Counted from the stretch's first letter, positions 30,295 to 38,511 are shown. The stretch is 64,000 nt of DNA from Stutzerimonas xanthomarina DSM 18231 (GCF_900129835.1 NZ_FQXA01000005.1:310001-374000), one strand, 5' to 3'. Numbers and translations: made by a program. Notes: generated by a model from the sequence alone, not told the origin.

Positions 30295-30330
30295 AAAAAA
30301 AACCGCGACCCAAGGGTCGCGGTTTTTTTT
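30295..30330 (+). terminator. Terminator after the RND exporter
   Basis: A 17-bp perfect stem, A8-CCGCGACCC against GGGTCGCGG-T8, has a 2-nt loop. The A and T arms make it bidirectional in principle. Confidence 0.92.
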
Positions 30331-30447
30331 GGAAACCCCGCTTGATCTGCAGATGACGCGCTCAGTTATGGCCGAACGTCCTTGATCAGGTGCAACTTGA
30401 CCGGATAGCCTTGGGCAGGCGCGCGGAATCTAGCCTATCGGCCGCTT

Positions 30448-30533
30448 GGTGGGCTAAAGCCCACCCTACCTGTGCGTTACGCGGGCTGCGAATTCGCGGT
30501 TCGAACCTCAGAGTAGGGTGGGCTTCAGCCCAC
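30448..30533. repeat. Inverted pair of GTAGGGTGGGCTTCAGCCCACC repeats
   Basis: A minus-oriented copy (30448-30469) and a plus-oriented copy (30513-30533) face each other. Each is itself a hairpin, GGTGGGCT and AGCCCACC around two bases. They fill the middle of the 348-bp gap between the RND terminator and cobA; nothing else is seen there. Confidence 0.75.
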
Positions 30534-30629
30534 GGCTCCTCAGTCAGACTGTTCGGTGTATGAACCCCTACATGCTGAAACTCAGCCTCAGCTTCGACCA
30601 TTTGGGCTAACCCATCACTGGTCTGCCGG

Positions 30630-31367
30630 TCAGGCAGTCTGGCTTAGTGACTGGGTGACGGCCTGCGCCGCAACTTCGCCGATGACCAGAATCGCGGGGC
30701 TCTTCAACCGGAACGCGGCAGCATCGGAGCACATAGCCCCCAGTTGCGAACGGCATTCGCGCTGTTGGGGCAGTGAGGCGTTTTCGATCATAGCCACTGG
30801 GGTGCCGGCAGCGAGACCGCCTTCGAGCAACCCGGTCTGAACCTGCTGCAAGCTGCTTACTCCCATATAGACGACCAAGGTGGTGCCGGTTTTCGCCAAC
30901 GCATGCCACTCGGGGCTACTGCCGTCGAGCGTGTGCGCGGTGACCAGCGTTACGCCGCGCGCCACGCCGCGCTGGGTCAGCGAGATACCGCATTGGGTGG
31001 CGCCGGCCAAGCCTGCGGTAATGCCATTTACCAGCTCGACCTCGACGCCGCGCTCCGCCAGCCATTCGGCTTCTTCGCCACCGCGGCCGAAAATGCACGG
31101 ATCGCCACCTTTCAGGCGCACCACGCATTTGCCCTGACGCGCGTAGCGCAGCATCAACCGATGGATGAAGGCTTGTGGTGTAGAGCGGCAGCCGCCGCGC
31201 TTGCCCACCGGGATTATCCGTGCGTTGGGGCAGTGTTCGAGAATCGCGGGATTGACCAGATCGTCGATCAGTACGATGTGCGCCTCACCCATGGCACGTA
31301 CTGCCTTGAGTGTCAGCAGCTCCGGATCACCGGGCCCCGCACCCACCAGCCAGACTTTTGCGCTCAT
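30630..31367 (-). CDS. cobA: Uroporphyrinogen-III C-methyltransferase
   Basis: CobA/SUMT adds two methyls from SAM to uroporphyrinogen III, giving precorrin-2 for siroheme. The 245-aa protein has the SAM-binding VWLVGAGPGDPELLTLKA, the VRLKGGDPCIFGRGGEEAEW signature and NGITAGLAGATQCGI. The gene lies 65 bp downstream of nasA on the same strand, the last of the nitrate reductase operon. Siroheme is the cofactor of assimilatory nitrite reductase, which explains the placement even though the siroheme domain of the local nirB is missing. Confidence 0.92.
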   Translation of the reverse strand: MSAKVWLVGAGPGDPELLTLKAVRAMGEAHIVLIDDLVNPAILEHCPNARIIPVGKRGGCRSTPQAFIHRLMLRYARQGKCVVRLKGGDPCIFGRGGEEAEWLAERGVEVELVNGITAGLAGATQCGISLTQRGVARGVTLVTAHTLDGSSPEWHALAKTGTTLVVYMGVSSLQQVQTGLLEGGLAAGTPVAMIENASLPQQRECRSQLGAMCSDAAAFRLKSPAILVIGEVAAQAVTQSLSQTA

Positions 31368-31432
31368 GTTTCCACCTCACCTGTTGCGCTAATCACGTCA
31401 GCGACGCGCCATGCATCGCCAGCTGTTGATGT

Positions 31433-34129
31433 TCACGCCACTGCCGGTTGTTTCAGCAACAGCCGCTTGATTTCCGGTACACAGGAGCCGCAGCTGGTGC
31501 CGCAACCCAGCTCCCGCTTCAAGCCGTTCAAGTCCAGACCCCGCTCGATGCCTGAGCAGATCGCGTCCTGGCTGACGTTCATGCAGTTGCACAGCGTCTT
31601 GGCGCTGCGCACGTTGCCGCCAGGCGGCGTGCTCAATGGCGCGAGCAACCAGGGACGCAGTGCCTGGTCGGCCTTGCCGTCGTGCCAGAGTTGCTTGAGC
31701 CAGTCGCGCGCGGCGGTTTCACCGGACAGACTGAGGGCGACGATGCGCCCATGCTCGATACGCACCCGCTTGCCGACGCTGCGTCGCGGGTCGTCATAGA
31801 CCAGCACAGGGCCTTCATCCAGGCCGAGCAGTTGCTCAAGTTTCGCCAGTTGCGTGCGGCTAGGCGGCTCGTTGCATGCCGCGCGGATCACCAGCGCCGG
31901 CCGCTCGCGGCCGGTCAGGCTGAAGCTGGCGTAGGCGAAACCTTCGAACAGCGGGCGCAGCGCTTCGAAGCGTTTCTGCACGGATCCTTCGACGAGGGCA
32001 AAGAACTGCCATGGCAGCTCAACCTTTTCCACCTCGACCCCGGCGTGCTTGAGTTCCGGTTGCTTGGAAATCGGGTCGAAGGCCGGCAGCGTGAGGCTGT
32101 TGACGCCCAAGCCGTTGAGGAAGCGGTCACCCCAATGCATCGGCAGGAAAGCCTGGCCCGGACGTAGGCTGTCGTCCTTGTGAACCGGCAACAGCAGCTC
32201 GCCTCTGCGGCTGCGCACTTTGACCAGTTGGCCATCGATCAGGCGGCGACGGCGCATGTCGTCGCCGTTCATGCTGAGCAGCGCTTCCTCGACGTGGCCG
32301 AACAGCCGAGCGGCAGTACCGGTGCGGCTCATGCCGTGCCAGTGATCACGCAGGCGACCGGTGTTCAGGGTCAACGGAAAGCGCGCCTCGCGTTTCTCCT
32401 GCGGCGCCTGATATTGCTCGGCGAGGAAACGTGCGCGGCCGTTGTCGGTCGGGAACACGCCGTCTTCGTAGAGCCGCGGCGTGCCTTGCCGAGCAGCAGC
32501 GGGGAAGGGCCATTGCTGCGGCCCGAGACGGTCGAGCACCACGTGGCTGAGACCGGACAGGTCAAGATCGCGGCCCTGTGTGAGCAGCTTGTACTCCTCA
32601 AACAGCGCGGCTGGGTTAGTGAAGTCGAACAGGCTCGGCTCACCGGGGCGTATCAGCTTTTCCAGTCGTCGGGCGAAATCGCAGGTGATCGACCAATCCG
32701 GGCGCGCCTCGCCGGGGGCGGCGATGGCCGGACGTACATGGCTGACGCGGCGCTCGGAATTGGTCACGGTGCCTTCCTTTTCGCCCCAACTGGCGGCAGG
32801 CAGCAGCAGGTCAGCGTAGTGGCAGGTTTCCGTGGTCGAAAAGGCTTCCTGAACCACGACGAATGGGCAGCCCGCTAGGGCTTCGTGAACCCTCTCCTGA
32901 TCCGGCATCGATTGCGCGGGGTTGGTGCAGGCGATCCACAGGGCTTTGATCTTGCAGCTGCGCACCGCCTCGAACAGCTCGATGGCCGAGAGACCAGCGG
33001 TATCTGGCAGTGCCGGCACGCCCCAATAGTCGGCGACCTCGGCACGATGCTCAGCATTGCCTGCCTCGCGATGGCCGGGTAGCAGGTTGGACAGGCTGCC
33101 CGTCTCGCGGCCACCCATGGCATTGGGCTGACCGGTCAGCGAAAAGGGGCCAGCGCCAGGCTTACCGATCTGTCCGGTAGCCAGGTGCAGGTTGATCAAC
33201 GCGCTGTTCTTGGCGCTGCCAGCGGTGGACTGGTTGACGCCCATGCACCAGAGCGAGAGGAAGCTCGGCGCGCTGCCGATCGTGCGTGCGCAATCCTGCA
33301 GCTCGGCCACGCTGATGCCGCAGAGGTCCGCGACCAGAGCCGGGCTGTAGTCGCGCACCAGACGCTTCAGGTCCTCGAAACCGTCGGTGTGGGCTTCGAT
33401 GAAATCGCGGTCGATCCAGCCTTCTCTCAGCAGCAGATGCAGGATGCCGTGGAACAGCGCGACATCCGTGCCGGGAAGAATCGCCAGATGCTGGTCGGCC
33501 AGCTCGGCGGTGTCGGTGCGGCGTGGGTCGACCACGATGATCCGCATCTCGGGTCGTTTAGCCTTGGCTTCTTCGAGGCGGCGATAAAGCACCGGGTGCG
33601 CATAGGCCATGTTGCTGCCGACGATCAATACGCAATCGCTCTGCTCGATGTCTTCGTAACTGCAGGGTGGCGCGTCGGCGCCGAGGCTGCGCTTGTAGCC
33701 GACCACGGCTGAAGACATGCATAGGCGCGAGTTGGAATCGATGTTGTTGGTGCCCACCAGCGCGCGGGCGAGCTTGTTGAACGCGTAGTAATCCTCGGTC
33801 AGCAGCTGGCCGGAGATATAGAAGGCAACGCTGTCCGGCCCGTACTCAGCGATGGTCTTGGCGAACATATTGGCGGCATGATCGAGTGCGCTGTCCCAGC
33901 TTGTACGTGCGCGGGCCAAGCCTTTGCCCAGGCGCAGTTCAGGATAGAGCGCACGGGCGTCGAGATCGCCGGTCAGGTGCAGCGTCGAACCCTTGCTGCA
34001 CAGCTTGCCGTGGTTGGCTGGATGGCTGGGGTCGCCGGTGACATCAAGGACGCGCTCGCCGTCGTGCTCGATCAGCACGCCGCAGCCCACGCCGCAGTAG
34101 CAGCAGGTAGAGGCGGTTGTCTGGCGCAT
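31433..34129 (-). CDS. nasA: Assimilatory nitrate reductase catalytic subunit
   Basis: NasA is a cytoplasmic molybdoenzyme (bis-MGD) that reduces nitrate to nitrite. It has 898 aa. The N-terminal 4Fe-4S site is CCYCGVGC (C9/C10, C12, C16) and C44 in GKLCSKG. The long Mo-cofactor domain includes MGVNQSTAGSAKNSALINLH and the C-terminal molydopterin-dinucleotide domain from about 590 (LTLNTGRLRDHWHGMSRTG). An added BFD-like [2Fe-2S] domain closes the protein (CNCMNVSQDAICSGI, GCGTSCGSCVPEI, about 842-893), as in Klebsiella-type NasA, for electron entry from a flavoprotein. The upstream FAD protein is the natural partner. A 167-bp spacer with repeats separates them. Confidence 0.95.
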   Translation of the reverse strand: MRQTTASTCCYCGVGCGVLIEHDGERVLDVTGDPSHPANHGKLCSKGSTLHLTGDLDARALYPELRLGKGLARARTSWDSALDHAANMFAKTIAEYGPDSVAFYISGQLLTEDYYAFNKLARALVGTNNIDSNSRLCMSSAVVGYKRSLGADAPPCSYEDIEQSDCVLIVGSNMAYAHPVLYRRLEEAKAKRPEMRIIVVDPRRTDTAELADQHLAILPGTDVALFHGILHLLLREGWIDRDFIEAHTDGFEDLKRLVRDYSPALVADLCGISVAELQDCARTIGSAPSFLSLWCMGVNQSTAGSAKNSALINLHLATGQIGKPGAGPFSLTGQPNAMGGRETGSLSNLLPGHREAGNAEHRAEVADYWGVPALPDTAGLSAIELFEAVRSCKIKALWIACTNPAQSMPDQERVHEALAGCPFVVVQEAFSTTETCHYADLLLPAASWGEKEGTVTNSERRVSHVRPAIAAPGEARPDWSITCDFARRLEKLIRPGEPSLFDFTNPAALFEEYKLLTQGRDLDLSGLSHVVLDRLGPQQWPFPAAARQGTPRLYEDGVFPTDNGRARFLAEQYQAPQEKREARFPLTLNTGRLRDHWHGMSRTGTAARLFGHVEEALLSMNGDDMRRRRLIDGQLVKVRSRRGELLLPVHKDDSLRPGQAFLPMHWGDRFLNGLGVNSLTLPAFDPISKQPELKHAGVEVEKVELPWQFFALVEGSVQKRFEALRPLFEGFAYASFSLTGRERPALVIRAACNEPPSRTQLAKLEQLLGLDEGPVLVYDDPRRSVGKRVRIEHGRIVALSLSGETAARDWLKQLWHDGKADQALRPWLLAPLSTPPGGNVRSAKTLCNCMNVSQDAICSGIERGLDLNGLKRELGCGTSCGSCVPEIKRLLLKQPAVA

Positions 34130-34157
34130 GGCGTCGTCTCCTCGAAAGTGTGACTTC

Positions 34158-34300
34158 GTAGGGTGGGCTTCAGCCCACCGTTATTTACGGGTACAGAGGT
34201 GCATCGGTGCCGTAGTTCGTGGGCTGCGGGCGGCAGACCTGCGATGTTCCAGCCGGCTCATGTGGTGGGCTGAAGCGGAGCGCCCGCCGGGGCCCCCTAC
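34158..34300. repeat. GTAGGGTGGG repeat pair between nasA and the nirB-nirD gene
   Basis: A full hairpin copy lies at 34158-34180. A degenerate, opposite-facing copy runs from about 34264 to 34300 (GGTGGGCTGAAGC, then CCCTAC). The outer end of the second copy supplies the TAG stop (34297-34299) of the nirB-nirD reading frame. The element sits inside the operon, between its first two genes. Confidence 0.65.
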
Positions 34301-35685
34301 GGTTGGGTCAGTGCCAGCAGCACGCGACCATTCTCGATGCGGGCCTCATGACGATGTGCGCAGCCGCCATCCGGCATCACGGCTTCGCCGCTACCGAGGT
34401 TGATCTGCCAGCTTTCGGGTGTCGTCATGGTGTTGTTCTGGCCTTGCTGGCCGGTCGCACCGATGGCGCCTTCGCCTAAGCCGGCCGTACCAAACATCAG
34501 GTGATCGCGGATTTCGCTGACGTTCTGGCCTTCGCGCACATGGCGGAGATACCAGCCTCCGTCGGACGTGTCGCCGAAGAGGCAGGCGCCGACGAGGATG
34601 TTGTTTTTGATCACGAGCTTCTTGTACACGCCGTCGATAGGGTCGGAGAGGGTGATGGTTTCGGTGCCTTCGCCGCCGATGAAGTCGCCTGCGGAGAACA
34701 GATCGATGCCGGTGACCTTGAGCTTGGTCGAGGTCACCGAACCCAGGTAGCGGGAAAAGCCGAGCATCGCCATGTGGTTCGCGCAGACCTTGGCCTGTTC
34801 GAACAGCGGCGCCACCAGGCCGTAGGCGGTGCCGCGATGGTTGGCGCACTCGCCGACTGCGTAGACGCGTGGGTCGAACGTTTGCAGGGTGTCGTTGACC
34901 AGGATGCCGCGGTTGCAGAGAATGCCGGATTTCTCCGCCAGCTCGCTGTTGGGGCGGATGCCGGCGGCCATCACCACCAGATCGGCGTCGATCACCTCGT
35001 TGTCGGCGAAGCGCACCGCTCGTACGCGTCCCTCATCGTTGCCGATCAGCTCGGCGGTCTGCTTCTGCATCTTGAAGTTGAGCCCGCGTGCTTCGAGTGC
35101 CTGCTGCAGCAGGGTGCCGGCTGTCTTGTCGAGTTGGCGCTCCATGGGCCATTCACCAATGTGCACAACCGTGACGTCCATGTCGCGCAGTTTCAGGCCG
35201 TTGGCGGCTTCTAGTCCGAGCAAACCACCGCCGATGACCACGGCGTGTTTGTGGGTCTTGGCGGTGTCCATCATCTTCTGGGTGTCAGCAATGTCGCGGT
35301 AGCCGATCACGCCGTCGAGCTGGTTGCCTGGTATCGGCAGGATGAAGGGGTTCGAACCGGTGGCGATCAACAGACGGTCATACTCGGCCTCGCTACCGTC
35401 TTCGGCGATCACGCGGCGCTTGGCGCGGTCGATCTCGACCACCTTGCGGTTGAGCATCAGGTGGATGTTGTTCTCGGCGTACCAGTTGATATCGTTGAGC
35501 ACGATCTCCTCGAAGGTCTGTTCACCGGCCAGCACGGGGGAGAGCAGGATGCGGTTGTAGTTCGGGTGAGGCTCGGCACCGAACACGGTGATGTCGTAGA
35601 GCTCGGGGGCGAGCTTGAGCAGCTCTTCCAGGGTGCGTACCCCGGCCATGCCGTTGCCAATCATCACCAGTTTGAGTTTTTTCAT
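34297..35685 (-). CDS. NirB-type FAD/NAD(P)H reductase module fused to a NirD-like tail; siroheme domains absent
   Basis: Residues 1-400 are the pyridine-nucleotide reductase part of assimilatory nitrite reductase NirB: FAD motif MIGNGMAG (8-15), NAD motif VVIGGGLLGLEAA (149-161), and FAD-contact VYAVGECANHRG. NirB normally continues with [2Fe-2S] and siroheme/4Fe-4S domains to about 850 aa. Here it jumps at about 418-425 to SWQINLGSGEAVMPDGGCA, then HRHEARIENGRVLLAL, which matches the C-terminus of the small subunit NirD. The result is 462 aa. It could serve as the NADH-dependent electron donor of NasA, like the 457-aa NasC of Klebsiella, or be a deletion remnant. It follows a sigma54 promoter and an ANTAR-type leader. 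The reading frame is intact and the start has GGAGAACGGC upstream. Confidence 0.85.
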   Translation of the reverse strand: MKKLKLVMIGNGMAGVRTLEELLKLAPELYDITVFGAEPHPNYNRILLSPVLAGEQTFEEIVLNDINWYAENNIHLMLNRKVVEIDRAKRRVIAEDGSEAEYDRLLIATGSNPFILPIPGNQLDGVIGYRDIADTQKMMDTAKTHKHAVVIGGGLLGLEAANGLKLRDMDVTVVHIGEWPMERQLDKTAGTLLQQALEARGLNFKMQKQTAELIGNDEGRVRAVRFADNEVIDADLVVMAAGIRPNSELAEKSGILCNRGILVNDTLQTFDPRVYAVGECANHRGTAYGLVAPLFEQAKVCANHMAMLGFSRYLGSVTSTKLKVTGIDLFSAGDFIGGEGTETITLSDPIDGVYKKLVIKNNILVGACLFGDTSDGGWYLRHVREGQNVSEIRDHLMFGTAGLGEGAIGATGQQGQNNTMTTPESWQINLGSGEAVMPDGGCAHRHEARIENGRVLLALTQP

Positions 35686-35750
35686 GCCGTTCTCCGCGCC
35701 GGGCCGGGTTGTCGGTTGCTACCTGGCCATGCCTTTGAAAAATCCAAAAC

Positions 35751-35837
35751 GAAAAAAGGCGTCCCACTGATCTCCCAGTGAGGACGCCTTTGTCCTTGTC
35801 TTCCGTATTCGGAGCCTGACCCTCTACGTTGAAGATC
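35751..35837 (-). promoter_or_regulatory. NasT/ANTAR-type antitermination leader of the nitrate reductase operon
   Basis: Read on the minus strand. Hairpin 1 (35837-35818) is GATCTTC-AACGTA-GAGGGTC, a 7-bp stem with two G-U pairs. Hairpin 2 (35796-35781) is AGGAC-AAAGGC-GTCCT. Both have six-base loops with A at position 1 and G at position 4, the ANTAR recognition pattern. Hairpin 2 overlaps the 5' arm of an intrinsic terminator (35791-35751: AAAGGCGTCC and GGACGCCTTTTTT around a CACTG/CAGTG inner stem). The two are mutually exclusive, so NasT binding should allow read-through into the reductase genes 66 bases downstream. Confidence 0.8.
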
Positions 35838-35857
35838 CGGCTTGATGTAAGCCTGAC

Positions 35858-35876
35858 AATGCAGAGGCTGTGCCAA
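35858..35876 (-). promoter_or_regulatory. Sigma54 (-24/-12) promoter of the nitrate reductase operon
   Basis: TTGGCACAGCCTCTGCATT on the minus strand has GG and GC exactly 10 bases apart and matches the TGGCAC-N5-TTGCW consensus at all but one core base. Transcription would begin about 12 bases on (near 35849), just before leader hairpin 1. This implies nitrogen (NtrC-type) control. Confidence 0.75.
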
Positions 35877-36125
35877 CCTGATCTCGGTTCAGTGGCTGGC
35901 CGCGGTCAGCGCGTAGCGCGCATGCCGCACTGCGCAACGTCTTCGGCGCGCAGCCCAGCACTGACGGCGCCTGGCACGGAGCGGACCGGTACAGGCGCAC
36001 GTAATGCTGCGCTGTTCTTATCGTTTCGCCAAGCCTGCGCAACCGAGCCGAAGCGACTTGCAGCTGCACCCCTATATAGCAAGCTGCGCAGTACTGGTGC
36101 GTCGGTGACTGCTGTGAGTCTTTTT

Positions 36126-36213
36126 GGTGGGCTGAAGCCCACCCTACGCATTGAGGCCGTGTGTCGTGACGGCTTTCGGTGGTTGAGACCCGTAGGGTGG
36201 GCTTCAGCCCACC
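36126..36213. repeat. Inverted pair of GTAGGGTGGGCTTCAGCCCACC repeats
   Basis: A minus-oriented copy (36126-36148) and a plus-oriented copy (36192-36213) flank about 43 bp. They lie upstream of the reductase promoter. Between them and the promoter (35877-36125) I see no gene; an upstream activator site for the sigma54 promoter could lie there. Confidence 0.75.
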
Positions 36214-36290
36214 ATCACGGAGGGGTCCGCGGGCTGCATGGCGAAATTGACCGTTGACAGTCGCCGGCTCGCTTTTCTATTGTTTCGCCC

Positions 36291-36737
36291 ATGCGCCGAT
36301 TTAGTCAGCTACTTGCGGGGCGCCTGGAGCCACGGCTTCGAAATACCGCTAAAGCGCTGGTTCGGTGTCGCCTCCCACCGCTGCCCAGCGGAATCCTCGA
36401 GGCGGGACTTCTCGCAATGAATGCACTGCAACGCGCTCCTCTACGCCTGGCCCCCATCACCAGTGGGCTGGTCCGCAGCAACCCGAAAATCCTCCTTGGC
36501 GGTAGCCATCAACCTTCGTTGTTGCGCTATCTGGACGGCTGGCCGAAGCGCTGGGGCAGGCCGCGTGCATTTCAGGTTCATTTCACCGGGGTCGATGAGT
36601 CGCTCGCGCATTTCGCAACGAACAGTTTCGATCTGGCAGTGATTCAGGCGCCCGACGTCGAACGTCTCGAAGACTGCGTGCGGCAACTGACGCGCGTGGC
36701 CCGGCAAGGTTTGATCGTCCGGCGCGTGTCGGTCTGA
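36291..36737 (+). CDS. Hypothetical protein, possible methyltransferase-like fragment
   Basis: This is a 148-codon frame on the strand opposite to its neighbours. The C-terminal half reads like the end of a class I methyltransferase fold: SFDLAVIQAPDVERLEDCV followed by RQLTRVARQGLIVRR, a buried strand then a helix. However, no SAM-binding GxGxG motif precedes it. The start is uncertain: ATG at 36291 lacks a ribosome site, and ATG at 36417 (106 aa) has GGCGGGA about 11 bases upstream. It ends 16 bp from the converging kinase gene. It may be a short genuine protein or a degraded one. Confidence 0.45.
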   Translation: MRRFSQLLAGRLEPRLRNTAKALVRCRLPPLPSGILEAGLLAMNALQRAPLRLAPITSGLVRSNPKILLGGSHQPSLLRYLDGWPKRWGRPRAFQVHFTGVDESLAHFATNSFDLAVIQAPDVERLEDCVRQLTRVARQGLIVRRVSV

Positions 36738-36752
36738 TCGCAAGGTGGTTGA

Positions 36753-38426
36753 TTAGCTGCCTTTCGCCAACCAGACCACCAGCGTCAGATTCAGCAGCAG
36801 TGAAATCAGGGCCAGCCCACGCCAGACCTTCAGCGGCTCGCGCTCCAGCAGCGGTAGTGTTGCCGTGTTGCTGGCCAGCCGCTCCCCCTGTTCCAAGGTC
36901 AGCAGCCATTCTTCCGCAGTTTCGAAGCGCTGCGAGGGGTCAACCGCGACGGCGCGCCTGAGCATGTCATCCAGCCACTGGGGCAGATCAGGGCGATACC
37001 GGCTTGCTGGCACAGGGCTGCCGAAACGGGGCCGCTGGAAAGCCTCGACTTCGCCGTAGGGAAAACGGCCGGTCAGCAGGAAGTAGAGCGTGATGCCTGC
37101 TGCATAGAGGTCCTGCTCTCGACTGGGAGGCCCGCCGTTAAAGGCTTCCGGCGCGATATAGCTTGGTGTACCCGGAAGATGATGCGGCAGGTCGCGGGAC
37201 AGACCGGGGCAATAGGCGAGGCCGAAATCCAGCAGGCGTAGCTCACCGGCGTCATCCCTGTGCAGATTTTCCGGCTTGATGTCGCGGTGCAGGATGTTGC
37301 GCCGGTGCAGCATGCCCAGTGCGCGGATCAGGCATGGGGCCATCTGCAGCCAATCGGTCAGTGCCATCGGGCCCTGCTGAGTGAATCGCTGGGCAAGGGT
37401 CTGGCCACGGTATTCACGCTGCACGTAATACAGGTGCTGGCGCTGGGGCAGTCCGTGGACTTCGGGAAAGGCACGGCCAGCGACGCGGCGCAGAAACCAC
37501 TCTTCCTGCAGCAGGGCTGGCCCGGCTTCGGGTTCATCGTCGCGGCTGGCCGGCAGCGTTTTAAGCAACCAGGGCTGACCTTGCTGATCACTCACGCGGT
37601 AGACCAGCGACTGGCGCGATTCGGCCAGCAGCGAGTCGACGGTCCAGCCTTCGAATATCTGTCCGGAGCGTAGCTTGGGTGGCAACGGCCAATCTGCAAG
37701 CTGTGCGAGCGAATCGGCCAATGCCGCTTCCGGGAGCTCGTCGACCCGCAGCAGCAGGGCGCTAGCGTTGTCCTGGCTGCCGGTCTGGTGGGCTAGATGG
37801 ACCAGCGCCCTAGCCGCGCTGGTCAGATCAGGTTCGGCGCTGAGCACATTCCGGATATCGCCTTCGGTGGTGCTGGCCCAGACACCATCACTCAGCAGCA
37901 AAAAGGATTCGCCGAGGCGCAGCTCACCGTCGAGGTAATCCACCACCAGATGCTGGTCCAGGCCCATGGCGCGCTTGAGCACGTGCTGCATGTTTGGCTG
38001 TTCCCATACGTGGTCTTCACTGAGCCGCTGCAGCTCGCCATCGAGCCAGCGATAGGCGCGACAGTCGCCGACATGGGCCAGGGTGAAGCGTCGACCGCGC
38101 AGCACAAGCGCGGTCAGGGTGGTCAGCAGAGGCCGGCCGCCACCATTGGCCTGCAGCCAACGATTTTGTGCGACCAGCACTCGGTCCAGCGATTGCGCGA
38201 CAGCCCAGGTTTCCGGTGTGGCGTAGTAATCGGTCGCCAGCGCCTGCAGAGTTGCGCGTGCCGCCAGGCCACCGTCTGCACACTGACTGACGCCATCGGC
38301 GATGGCGAACAGCGCCCCCTTGCTCGCGGCAAGGCCCGGAGTCGGCGTCACAATCCGCACGGCGTCCTGGTTTTCTTCACGCGGGCCAGTGGTGGTGGCT
38401 TCACCAAACGACAGCTGCAAGGGCAT
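36753..38426 (-). CDS. Bifunctional PP2C-type phosphatase / serine-threonine protein kinase
   Basis: This 557-aa protein fuses two opposing activities. The N-terminal PP2C domain (about 1-235) has EENQDAV, IADGVSQCADGG, LAHVGDCRAYRW and LLLSDGVWAS, giving the metal-binding aspartates, and QDNASALLLR. The kinase domain (about 258-525) has catalytic HRDIKPEN, DFGLAY and the APE-like IAPEAF. A single C-terminal helix (about 533-553) anchors it in the membrane. It lies 85 bp downstream of the nitrate transporter gene on the same strand, as in P. aeruginosa (PA1782, from memory), so it likely shares its regulation. Its targets are unknown. Confidence 0.9.
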   Translation of the reverse strand: MPLQLSFGEATTTGPREENQDAVRIVTPTPGLAASKGALFAIADGVSQCADGGLAARATLQALATDYYATPETWAVAQSLDRVLVAQNRWLQANGGGRPLLTTLTALVLRGRRFTLAHVGDCRAYRWLDGELQRLSEDHVWEQPNMQHVLKRAMGLDQHLVVDYLDGELRLGESFLLLSDGVWASTTEGDIRNVLSAEPDLTSAARALVHLAHQTGSQDNASALLLRVDELPEAALADSLAQLADWPLPPKLRSGQIFEGWTVDSLLAESRQSLVYRVSDQQGQPWLLKTLPASRDDEPEAGPALLQEEWFLRRVAGRAFPEVHGLPQRQHLYYVQREYRGQTLAQRFTQQGPMALTDWLQMAPCLIRALGMLHRRNILHRDIKPENLHRDDAGELRLLDFGLAYCPGLSRDLPHHLPGTPSYIAPEAFNGGPPSREQDLYAAGITLYFLLTGRFPYGEVEAFQRPRFGSPVPASRYRPDLPQWLDDMLRRAVAVDPSQRFETAEEWLLTLEQGERLASNTATLPLLEREPLKVWRGLALISLLLNLTLVVWLAKGS

Positions 38427-38511
38427 GGGCGAGACTCCAGATGGCGCGCCTGCAAAATGAACGACGAAGGCAGGCCCTGAGGCCAGCCTTCCAAGTGTTT
38501 CCTGGATGAAC

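Noticed and set aside
34297..35685. Reading this gene as a normal nitrite reductase large subunit
   Set aside because: The [2Fe-2S] and siroheme/4Fe-4S domains are absent; the frame ends at 462 residues with NirD-like sequence.
30448..36213. GTAGGGTGGG hairpins as a CRISPR array or terminators
   Set aside because: Copies are paired and inverted with irregular spacing and have no spacers; they lack T tracts.
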